From: an uncultured Collinsella sp.
GTDB taxonomy: Bacteria > Actinomycetota > Coriobacteriia > Coriobacteriales > Coriobacteriaceae
Direction of reading: 5' to 3'
Assembly: GCA_959019775.1 (NCBI GenBank)
Contig: CAUEPS010000025.1
Span: 1 to 21,578, forward strand
DNA: 21,578 nucleotides
This document shows positions 1 to 5,874 of the stretch, piece after piece. The position numbers and the translations under genes were made by a program. The stretch's first letter is position 1. Each line of letters begins with the position of its first letter. The notes beneath the pieces were generated by a model, which saw nothing but the letters and a program-made list of their open reading frames with translations, was not told the DNA's origin and ran no database searches.

Positions 1-323
1 AGCGCGTAATTATCGACTGCATCGATGAGCCGAGTGACGTTGAGGCCTATGCACGCAACCGCACCGCGCTTACCGGTGCATTGGCGGAGTATGGCTACAC
101 GTATGTTGAGCCGGATGGCGCGTTCTACCTATGGGTGAAAGCGCTGGAGCCCGATGCGAACGCCTTCTGCGAGCGCGCGAAGAAGTATGAGCTGCTCGCG
201 GTGCCCTCGGACAGCTTTGGCATGCCGGGCTGGTTCCGCTTGGGCTACTGCGTGAGCTACGAGACTATCGTCAACTCACTGCCCGCCTGGAAGCAGCTGG
301 CCGACGAGTATCGTCAAAAGTAA
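1..323 (+). CDS. PLP-dependent aminotransferase class I/II, C-terminal part (5' end outside window)
   Basis: The open frame enters from the left edge (first full codon at base 3) and ends with TAA, giving about 106 residues of the small C-terminal domain. GAFYLWV and the downstream WFRLGYCVSYETI segment match the substrate-carboxylate region of class I/II aminotransferases; the Arg of WFRLGY is the likely carboxylate-binding Arg by family knowledge. The catalytic Lys and the large PLP domain lie upstream and cannot be seen, so the amino donor and acceptor cannot be named. The fragment resembles general aspartate/aromatic or HisC-like enzymes. TTG at 81 is inside the domain and is not a real start. 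A terminator-like hairpin follows 28 bases after the stop, so this is probably the last gene of its transcript. Confidence 0.8.
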   Translation, partial: RVIIDCIDEPSDVEAYARNRTALTGALAEYGYTYVEPDGAFYLWVKALEPDANAFCERAKKYELLAVPSDSFGMPGWFRLGYCVSYETIVNSLPAWKQLADEYRQK

Positions 324-351
324 AGCGCTCTGCTTACAATGTTTTACGTGA

Positions 352-386
352 AACGGGGTTTGGCTTTAAGCCAGACCCCGTTGTCA
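352..386 (+). terminator. intrinsic terminator after the aminotransferase
   Basis: A 14-bp stem (352-365 with 369-382, one G-T wobble) has a 3-nt loop. The following T-run is weak (TTGTC). It lies directly downstream of the aminotransferase stop. Confidence 0.65.
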
Positions 387-415
387 TGGACGTTGTGTCG
401 TTGGGATGGAGCGGT

Positions 416-445
416 TTTACGACCATCGAATGCTATGCGTACAAT
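416..445 (+). promoter_or_regulatory. possible promoter of the PHP hydrolase gene
   Basis: TTTACG (416-421) and TACAAT (440-445) are separated by 18 bases and lie about 40 bases before the PHP start. The -10 is good and the -35 is only fair. This is a by-eye consensus match only. Confidence 0.35.
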
Positions 446-482
446 GAATATACGCGACGGCCATACCGGATAAGGAGACCCG

Positions 483-1304
483 ATGCCCTACCTGCTTTCT
501 TGTGATATCCATACTCATACGATGTTCTCTGCGCATGCGTATTCAACCATCGAGGAGAACATATATTGGGCGGCAGAGCGCGGCCTTCAGGTGCTCGGTT
601 CCGCCGATCATTTAAGCTCGATGGTTACGCCTTGCCCCAATGACCTGCGCAGTTTCCAGTTCTTTATTAACCAGGATATCTGGCCGCGTATTTGGAGCGG
701 CGTGCTGGTGCTTCGCGGCGCCGAGGCCGATATCGTTTCGCTGGACGGAAGCTTGTTTGGCGAGGACATTCCCGTTTCGCTCGATATTGCCGGCGATTCG
801 TACAGTCACCAGCATTCGCTGTTCGAATTGGTGACGCGCAATTTGGATTATTTGGTGGCAAGCGTGCATAATCCGCAGTTTGCCGAAGGCGCGACGCTCG
901 CCCAAACGACCCAGATGTACATCAATGCCCTGGAGCACCCCAAGGTGTTCATGCTGGGGCATACGGGGCGCTCGGGCGTGCCGTTCGATATCGATGAGGT
1001 GCTGTTGGCGGCTAAGGCGAAGCACAAGATTATCGAGATCAACAACCATAGTCTTGAGCACGGTGCCGACACTGAGCATTGGGCCGTATGCCGCAAGATT
1101 GCCGAGCGTTGCGCCGAGCTGGGCGTGGGCATTGGCGTGTCGACTGATGCGCACATTGGTATGGCCATTGGCAAGCTCGATCACGCGCGCAAGATGCTCG
1201 ACGAGATTCACTTCCCGCTGGATTTGATTGTGACGCGCGATCGCGAGACGCTGCTTCGCGAGATGGCAGCAGCCGGCGTCTGCGACCTGCGCAAGGGCAT
1301 GTAA
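483..1304 (+). CDS. PHP-domain metal-dependent phosphoesterase (YcdX-like)
   Basis: This 273-residue protein begins with DIHTHT (residues 8-13), the first metal-binding motif of the polymerase-and-histidinol-phosphatase (PHP) fold. SADH follows at 40-43, then a GAEADI segment, ASVH, LGHTGRS, a motif around EINNHS, and STDAHIG near the C-terminus. These His/Asp/Glu motifs in this order are those of the YcdX/histidinol-phosphatase branch, which binds a trinuclear metal centre and hydrolyses phosphoesters. The length fits a stand-alone PHP enzyme, with no polymerase domain. The start is set by a strong AAGGAG (472-477) just before ATG 483. No his gene is adjacent, so histidinol phosphatase activity is possible but unsupported; the substrate is unknown. 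The gene is monocistronic and ends at a terminator shared with the convergent methyltransferase gene. Confidence 0.85.
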   Translation: MPYLLSCDIHTHTMFSAHAYSTIEENIYWAAERGLQVLGSADHLSSMVTPCPNDLRSFQFFINQDIWPRIWSGVLVLRGAEADIVSLDGSLFGEDIPVSLDIAGDSYSHQHSLFELVTRNLDYLVASVHNPQFAEGATLAQTTQMYINALEHPKVFMLGHTGRSGVPFDIDEVLLAAKAKHKIIEINNHSLEHGADTEHWAVCRKIAERCAELGVGIGVSTDAHIGMAIGKLDHARKMLDEIHFPLDLIVTRDRETLLREMAAAGVCDLRKGM

Positions 1305-1323
1305 CGGCGTCCATAAACCAAGT

Positions 1324-1358
1324 GAAGGGGGCGGTCCAGACGGGCCGCCCCCTTCTTG
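1324..1358. terminator. bidirectional terminator between PHP hydrolase and methyltransferase genes
   Basis: A 14-bp GC-rich stem (1324-1337 with 1342-1355, one G-T pair) has a 4-nt loop AGAC. It lies between two convergent genes, 20 bases after one stop and 27 bases after the other, so it can serve both strands. Confidence 0.75.
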
Positions 1359-1381
1359 TCCCATAAATCTACCGGGGTGGA

Positions 1382-2815
1382 TTAGCGGCGCTCGAGGACC
1401 GCGACGGTCTCGGTGTGGTCGGTATGAGGGAACATGTCGACCGGCGTGATCTTGAGCAGGCGATAGCCACCGTCGAGGAGCTGGTGCAGGTCGCGCTCTT
1501 GGGTCACGGGATTGCAGCTGATATAGGTGATGCGGCGCGGCTTAAGTACGCAGGCGGCCTCAAGAAACTCGGGCGTGGAGCCGGCGCGCGGCGGGTCGAT
1601 GGAGAGAACGTCGACGCGCTCGTTGTTATCGGCGGCGTCCAAGATGTAGTCGGTGGCGTCGTCGGCCATAAACCAAGCGCTGCGGGTGAGGCCGTTGAGC
1701 TCGGCATTGCGACGTGCGTCGGCAATGCCCGCCGGGTTGCGTTCCACGCCGAGCAGCATAATGCCGACACCTCTGTCCCGGGCATCCTTCGCGGCGCACA
1801 GACCGATGGTGCCGCTGCCGCAGTAAGCGTCCATAAGAATGTCACCCTGCTGCAGGTCCATGCCGTCAATCGCGAGCTGATAGAGCAGCTCGGTCTGCTG
1901 CGGATTGGTCTGATAGAACGCGGTAGGGGAGATATCGAATTCGCAACCGAGCAGCTGGTCGCGCATGCACTCGGCGCCATAGACGATACGAGTCTCCTCA
2001 CCCAAGATGGCGTTACCGGGACGGCCATTGATATTTTGGGCAACGGTGACGATATGCGGATCGAGCGCCGCGACGGCCCCAAAGAACTCCTGCGCATGCG
2101 GTAAGTCACGCTGGGCGGTCACGAGCGTAATCATGACCTGGTCGGTACGCCAACCGCAGCGGACGACGGCATAGCGAAGCAAACCAAGATGCTTGTCCTC
2201 ATTAAAGGCGGGAATATGCAACCGCTCAGCTTCGCGTGCGATGCCGTTGAGAATCTGACGAGCGCCCGACGCCTCGACAGGACACTCGGGTACGGCAACG
2301 ATCTTGTGCGTGCCGCGCTCAAAGAAACCGCAACGGACAGCGCCCTCTTTGCCGGGGGCAAAGGGAGTGGCGGCCTTATGGCGAAAACCGCGCGGTGCAG
2401 GATATTTGCCCGGGTCGCCCAGGGTGACACCCATACCACGAATAGGATCTACAGCAATGCCTTCACGCTCACAAAGCGAAGCAAAAAGCTCCTCCATAGC
2501 AGCCTGCTTGGTCGCCAACTGCTTCTTATAAGGACGATTGAGCGCCGTGCACCCACCGCAAGCTTTCATGGTGGAACAAGGAGACTTGGGATCAACGGCC
2601 TTGCGCGCAGACGGAACCGGATTCTTATACGGGCGCTTGGAGCGAGTCTGAGATGCCTTATCCTCGTTCCGACGAGAGCCGGGACGCTTGGCCTTAGCCT
2701 TGCCCTTTGCATTCAGAGACGACTTGGATTTCTTAGAAGATTTTTTTTCCCCCGACCCCTCAGCCGCCTCGATCAAAGCACGACGAGCCTTACGCTCCGC
2801 ACGAGATTCTGCCAT
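1382..2815 (-). CDS. class I SAM RNA uracil-5-methyltransferase, RlmD/RlmCD/TrmA family
   Basis: Product of 477 residues. Residues 1 to about 75 are a Lys/Arg/Ser-rich basic tail, probably RNA-binding and disordered, in place of the usual TRAM domain. Next comes a cysteine cluster with CGGC, matching the 4Fe-4S site of RumA-type enzymes. The C-terminal Rossmann domain shows DAYCGSGTIGL (SAM motif I), SIDPPRAGS, and SCNPVTQERDL, whose Cys is the catalytic nucleophile by family knowledge. The role would be m5U formation in 23S rRNA (or tRNA); the target base cannot be told from sequence. An upstream start at 3043 is open but rejected: it would read through the inverted-repeat element, whereas ATG 2815 has GGAG at the right spacing and starts the typical MAESRAERKARR tail. 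It is a single gene facing the PHP hydrolase. Confidence 0.88.
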   Translation of the reverse strand: MAESRAERKARRALIEAAEGSGEKKSSKKSKSSLNAKGKAKAKRPGSRRNEDKASQTRSKRPYKNPVPSARKAVDPKSPCSTMKACGGCTALNRPYKKQLATKQAAMEELFASLCEREGIAVDPIRGMGVTLGDPGKYPAPRGFRHKAATPFAPGKEGAVRCGFFERGTHKIVAVPECPVEASGARQILNGIAREAERLHIPAFNEDKHLGLLRYAVVRCGWRTDQVMITLVTAQRDLPHAQEFFGAVAALDPHIVTVAQNINGRPGNAILGEETRIVYGAECMRDQLLGCEFDISPTAFYQTNPQQTELLYQLAIDGMDLQQGDILMDAYCGSGTIGLCAAKDARDRGVGIMLLGVERNPAGIADARRNAELNGLTRSAWFMADDATDYILDAADNNERVDVLSIDPPRAGSTPEFLEAACVLKPRRITYISCNPVTQERDLHQLLDGGYRLLKITPVDMFPHTDHTETVAVLERR

Positions 2816-2922
2816 CAATAACTCCACTAATTCATGAATTAAAGCTGCAAGTATTGTACCGTGCCAAGCCAGCAGACGATATACAAGCGGTTTAATCGTG
2901 TCAGCGATAAGCCCAACGACGG

Positions 2923-3061
2923 TTGCCCGCCGCGTGAGGGGTGTGGGGGTTAAGTTTATCGCGAGTTCCGCACGAACAGGAGGCCACTTAATGTGGCCTC
3001 CGTCGTGAGCAGGACTGTAGAGCAGGAAACTTAACCCCCACACCCCTCACGCGGCGGGCAA
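2923..3061. repeat. nested inverted-repeat element (MITE- or REP-like) in a divergent gap
   Basis: Two perfect 35-bp inverted arms (2923-2957 and 3027-3061) flank 69 bases. Inside, a second hairpin is formed by GGAGGCCAC (2979-2987) and GTGGCCTCC (2993-3001), with outer CACGA (2971-2975) and TCGTG (3003-3007). The element lies between two divergent genes, so it is not a terminator for either. It carries no gene and ends 9 bases before the -35 of the ABC operon promoter. The rest of the 2816-3154 gap holds the promoter and palindrome listed separately; 2816-2922 shows nothing more than the methyltransferase ribosome binding site. Confidence 0.85.
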
Positions 3062-3069
3062 ACCCTCCC

Positions 3070-3098
3070 TTGTACTCCATCTCACTAAAGTGTATGAT
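3070..3098 (+). promoter_or_regulatory. sigma-70-type promoter of the amino-acid ABC operon
   Basis: TTGTAC (3070-3075), exactly 17 bases, then TATGAT (3093-3098). Transcription would start near 3105, leaving about 50 bases of leader before ATG 3155. A TAAAGTG half-site (3086-3092) abuts the -10. Confidence 0.65.
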
Positions 3099-3116
3099 TC
3101 TGAACGTTACACGACT

Positions 3117-3136
3117 CACTTTACTTAACTAAAGTG
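3117..3136. promoter_or_regulatory. candidate operator: perfect palindrome CACTTTA-CTTAAC-TAAAGTG
   Basis: Perfect 7-6-7 inverted repeat about 12 bases after the predicted transcription start of the ABC operon. The right half-site TAAAGTG recurs at 3086-3092, next to the -10, 44 bases away. The position suits a repressor acting on the importer genes. The cognate regulator is not identifiable in the window. Confidence 0.5.
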
Positions 3137-3154
3137 CCATCAAGGGGGGATACC

Positions 3155-4015
3155 ATGAACACCGATATGTCTCGTCGTCAGTTTGTTGGTCTAGCCGGCT
3201 CGCTCGCCACGGTGCTTGGCCTTGGTCTTGTCGGTTGCGGCGGTGGTGCCGGCAAGGGTTCCGCTGCCGGTTCTGCTGCAGCCAAGGACGTGAAGGGCGC
3301 TGCGGAGTCCAAGAAGCTCGTGGTGGGCTTTGATAAGTCCTATCCTCCGTACGGCTTTGTGGGCGACGATGGCGAGTACACCGGCTTTGATCTCGATCTG
3401 GCCAAGGCTGTTGCCGATAAGCAGGGCTGGGAGGTCAAATACGAGGCCATCGACTGGGATGCCAAGGATACGCTGCTCAACTCGGGTGCCATCAACTGCA
3501 TCTGGAACGGCTTTACCATGGAGGGTCGCGAGGACGACTACACGTTCTCCGAGCCGTACATGCTCAACGAGCAGGTGCTGGTGGTAAAGAAGGATGCGGG
3601 CATCAAGAGCTGGGACGATCTTGCCGGCAAGACCGTGATTACGCAGACCGATTCCGCTGCGCAGGATGTGCTCGAGGGTGACCAGAAGGATCTGGCGGCG
3701 ACGTTTGCCACGCTCGACACGATCGGCGAGTACAACACGGCCTTTATGCAGCTCGAGAGCGGCGCGGTCGATGCCGTGGCTTGCGACCTTTCGATTGCCC
3801 AGTATCAGCTTGCCGCCAAGCCCGATGCCTATACGCAGCTTGATGAGCCGCTGTCCAGCGAGCACTACGCCGTCGGCTTTAAGAAGGGCGACACCAAGTC
3901 GGCCGCCGCCGTGACCGAGTCGCTCAAGGCGCTCTATGAGGACGGCACGGTCAAGGACCTGTGCGACAAGTATTCAAGCTATGGTCTATCTTTCGATAAT
4001 TGGGTTTTGAAATAG
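3155..4015 (+). CDS. amino-acid ABC transporter substrate-binding lipoprotein (Tat-type signal)
   Basis: This 286-residue protein starts with a twin-arginine motif SRRQF (residues 6-10), a hydrophobic stretch, and the lipobox LVGC (lipidated Cys28). This indicates Tat export of a folded precursor and anchoring to the outer face of the membrane. The mature part (LVVGFDKSYPPYGFVGDDGEYTGFDLDLAKAV and onward) is a family 3 (SBP_bac_3) binding protein for polar amino acids; the G-F-D-x-D-L-A-K-A signature is clear. The ligand (Gln, Arg, His or Cys type) cannot be fixed. ATG 3155 is chosen over GTG 3134 because GGGGGGA (3144-3150) precedes it and the GTG overlaps the palindrome. It is the first gene of the importer operon. 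A hairpin after the stop may set a higher expression level than the membrane parts. Confidence 0.92.
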   Translation: MNTDMSRRQFVGLAGSLATVLGLGLVGCGGGAGKGSAAGSAAAKDVKGAAESKKLVVGFDKSYPPYGFVGDDGEYTGFDLDLAKAVADKQGWEVKYEAIDWDAKDTLLNSGAINCIWNGFTMEGREDDYTFSEPYMLNEQVLVVKKDAGIKSWDDLAGKTVITQTDSAAQDVLEGDQKDLAATFATLDTIGEYNTAFMQLESGAVDAVACDLSIAQYQLAAKPDAYTQLDEPLSSEHYAVGFKKGDTKSAAAVTESLKALYEDGTVKDLCDKYSSYGLSFDNWVLK

Positions 4016-4016
4016 C

Positions 4017-4103
4017 CACAGCACCCAACCTTGCGGCTCCAACCCTCCTCGCGTACCAAAGTACGCTTCGTCGGGCTTGTCGCTCGCAATCTTGGGCACT
4101 GTG
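4017..4103 (+). repeat. imperfect long hairpin between binding-protein and permease genes
   Basis: CACAGCACCCAA (4017-4028) pairs imperfectly with TTGGGCACTGTG (4092-4103), two mismatches. GCGTAC-CAAA-GTACGC (4051-4066) forms a perfect apical hairpin, and the flanks between are partly complementary. It has no U-tract, so it looks more like an mRNA-stabilising or processing structure, or a repeat element, than a terminator. Confidence 0.5.
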
Positions 4104-4153
4104 CCTATTTCAATTAACGCCCGCTGTTCTGTTGCTGTGAAAGAGAGGGTAGG

Positions 4154-4807
4154 TTGTCTATCCAAGTCATGATGCAGATGCTTGGCCAGGGATTCTTGGT
4201 CAGTTTGCAGTTGTTTGTGCTGACACTGCTGGGGTCGATTCCGCTGGGAATCCCCGTGGCGTTTATGCGCATGAGCAAAATCGCGCCGCTTCGCTGGATT
4301 GCGCGCATCTACATTTCGGTCATGCGCGGTACGCCGCTCATGCTGCAAATGTTTGCCATCTACTTTGCCCCGTACTACGTGTTTGGCATTTCGCTCACGC
4401 CCGATTCCAAGTGGACGGCGTGCGTCGTAGCGTTCATCATCAACTACGCCGGTTACTTTGCCGAGATCTATCGCTCGGGCCTGCAGTCCATTCCGCGCGG
4501 TCAATACGAGGCCGCCGAGGTGCTGGGCTACTCGCGCCTGCAGACGTTTTTGTACATTGTGATGCCGCAGGTTGCCAAGCGTATTCTGCCGGCGATGGGC
4601 AACGAGATCATCACGCTGGTCAAGGACACGTCGCTGGCGTTTGCCATCGGCGTGGGGGAGATGTTCTCGACGGCCAAGGCGCTGGTCGCCTCGCAAGTGA
4701 GCATGGTGCCGTTTGCGATTGCGGCGTTGATCTACTGGGTCTTTAACTTTGTGGTCGAGATGCTGCTGGGCGCCGCCGAAAAGAAGCTGGACTATTATCA
4801 TGACTAA
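4154..4807 (+). CDS. amino-acid ABC transporter permease (HisM/GlnP family)
   Basis: This 217-residue integral membrane protein has several hydrophobic segments, beginning near residue 15 (SLQLFVLTLLGSIPLGIPVAF). It carries the EAA loop, EAAEVLGYSRLQTFLYIVMPQ, which docks on the ATPase. The length and RGTPLMLQMF segment are typical of polar amino-acid uptake permeases. A homodimer is expected, because only one permease gene is present. The start is TTG 4154, preceded by GAGAGGGTAGG; ATG 4169 is an alternative that would lose five residues. The 3' end overlaps the ATPase gene by 8 bases. Confidence 0.92.
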   Translation: MSIQVMMQMLGQGFLVSLQLFVLTLLGSIPLGIPVAFMRMSKIAPLRWIARIYISVMRGTPLMLQMFAIYFAPYYVFGISLTPDSKWTACVVAFIINYAGYFAEIYRSGLQSIPRGQYEAAEVLGYSRLQTFLYIVMPQVAKRILPAMGNEIITLVKDTSLAFAIGVGEMFSTAKALVASQVSMVPFAIAALIYWVFNFVVEMLLGAAEKKLDYYHD

Positions 4808-5564
4808 CTCAGTGATGAAAATCGAAAACGCACGTAAGGCGTTTGGCGGCAATGAGGTGCTCAAGGATATCTCGCTCGAGGTAAAGCGTGGAGAGGTCGT
4901 GGCGATTATCGGGCCTTCGGGTGGCGGCAAGTCCACGCTGCTGCGGTGTGCCACGCTGCTCGAGACGCTCGACGGAGGCTCGCTCTCGTTTGGCGACCTT
5001 GCCGTTGCGACGGATGCGGGTTCGGGCGCGGTCTATGCGAAGGGCGATGTGCCCAGGCAGGCGCGCTCGCGATTTGGCCTGGTGTTTCAGAACTACAATC
5101 TGTTCCCGCACTATACCGTGATGAAAAACATCACCGATGCGCCGATCCGCGTTCTTAAGCGCCCGCGCGAGCAGGCAGAGGCACGTGCATGCGAGTTGAT
5201 CGCGCAGATGGGGCTTACGGGCAACGAGAACAAGGTTCCTTGTGAGCTTTCGGGCGGTCAGCAACAGCGCGTGAGTATTGCCCGCGCCCTAGCGCTCGAC
5301 CCGGAGATCCTGTTCTTTGACGAGCCGACCTCGGCACTCGATCCCGAGCTGACGGCCGAGGTGCTGCGTGTCATTAAAGACCTTGCGGCGCAGAATATGA
5401 CGATGGTGATCGTGACCCACGCAATGCAGTTTGCGCGCGATGTTGCCGATCGCGTGGTCTTTATGGACGGCGGTCGTATTGTCGAGGAGGGGCCCGCCGA
5501 GCAGGTTATCGACCATCCACGCGAGCAGCGCACGCGTGAGTTTTTGAGCCGTATCGAGGGATAG
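4800..5564 (+). CDS. amino-acid ABC transporter ATP-binding protein (GlnQ/HisP family)
   Basis: This 254-residue ATPase has Walker A GPSGGGKST (38-46), Q-loop QNYNLFPH, signature LSGGQQQR, Walker B ILFFDEPTSALDPE, and the H-loop in VIVTHAMQFA. It powers the importer with the upstream permease and lipoprotein. ATG 4800 overlaps the permease stop (ATGACTAA), implying translational coupling; ATG 4815 is a weaker alternative with no ribosome binding site, and TTG-like starts further upstream are inside the permease gene. An insertion of about 20 residues between the first beta strands and the Q-loop (around ATDAGSGAVYAKGDVPRQAR) is longer than in the enteric GlnQ/HisP type. The gene ends the operon at a strong terminator. 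Confidence 0.94.
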   Translation: MTNSVMKIENARKAFGGNEVLKDISLEVKRGEVVAIIGPSGGGKSTLLRCATLLETLDGGSLSFGDLAVATDAGSGAVYAKGDVPRQARSRFGLVFQNYNLFPHYTVMKNITDAPIRVLKRPREQAEARACELIAQMGLTGNENKVPCELSGGQQQRVSIARALALDPEILFFDEPTSALDPELTAEVLRVIKDLAAQNMTMVIVTHAMQFARDVADRVVFMDGGRIVEEGPAEQVIDHPREQRTREFLSRIEG

Positions 5565-5597
5565 GCTCAGGTATTTGCTCAACTATTAATTGAGGCG

Positions 5598-5637
5598 AAG
5601 CCGCCGCAGGTCTTACGGTCTGTGGCGGCTTTTTGTT
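5598..5637 (+). terminator. intrinsic terminator of the amino-acid ABC operon
   Basis: A 12-bp stem AAGCCGCCGCAG (5598-5609) with CTGTGGCGGCTT (5620-5631), one G-T pair and a 10-nt loop, followed by TTTTGTTT. Confidence 0.85.
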
Positions 5638-5671
5638 TGCATCGGCGGGGTTCAATAATCGCCTCACAAGC

Positions 5672-5700
5672 TTGTCTCTTCCTCTCGCCGCCTGTATTCA
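5672..5700 (+). promoter_or_regulatory. possible promoter and structured leader of the EF-G-like gene
   Basis: TTGTCT (5672-5677), 17 bases, then TATTCA (5695-5700). It would give a leader of about 165 bases. The leader (5705-5862) holds a GTCGGC/GCCGAC hairpin (5775-5792) and a CGCGC-AAT-GCGCG hairpin (5841-5853) ten bases before the ribosome binding site. No known riboswitch was recognised in this 310-base gap. Confidence 0.4.
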
Positions 5701-5874
5701 TACGTGTGCCGAAAGGTGTGCATGGACGGTCGCCCGTGAGGGTAGGGTGGTGGCATAGGACATTTGGAGGGTGAGTCGGCTCGGCTGCCGACCATGCTGC
5801 TCCCGGGATGGCACCGACCGCGAACTCTCCCCGTTGGCGTCGCGCAATGCGCGCGGCCCTGCAAGGAGGTCATC

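Noticed and set aside
483..1304. Calling the PHP protein histidinol phosphatase (hisK)
   Set aside because: PHP motifs alone do not fix the substrate, and no histidine biosynthesis gene is next to it.
2816..3043. N-terminal extension of the methyltransferase by 76 codons
   Set aside because: The extension reads through the inverted-repeat element and has no family similarity; ATG 2815 has a proper ribosome binding site.
5638..5874. Riboswitch in the long leader of the EF-G-like gene
   Set aside because: Short hairpins are present but no recognised aptamer core; too little to claim.
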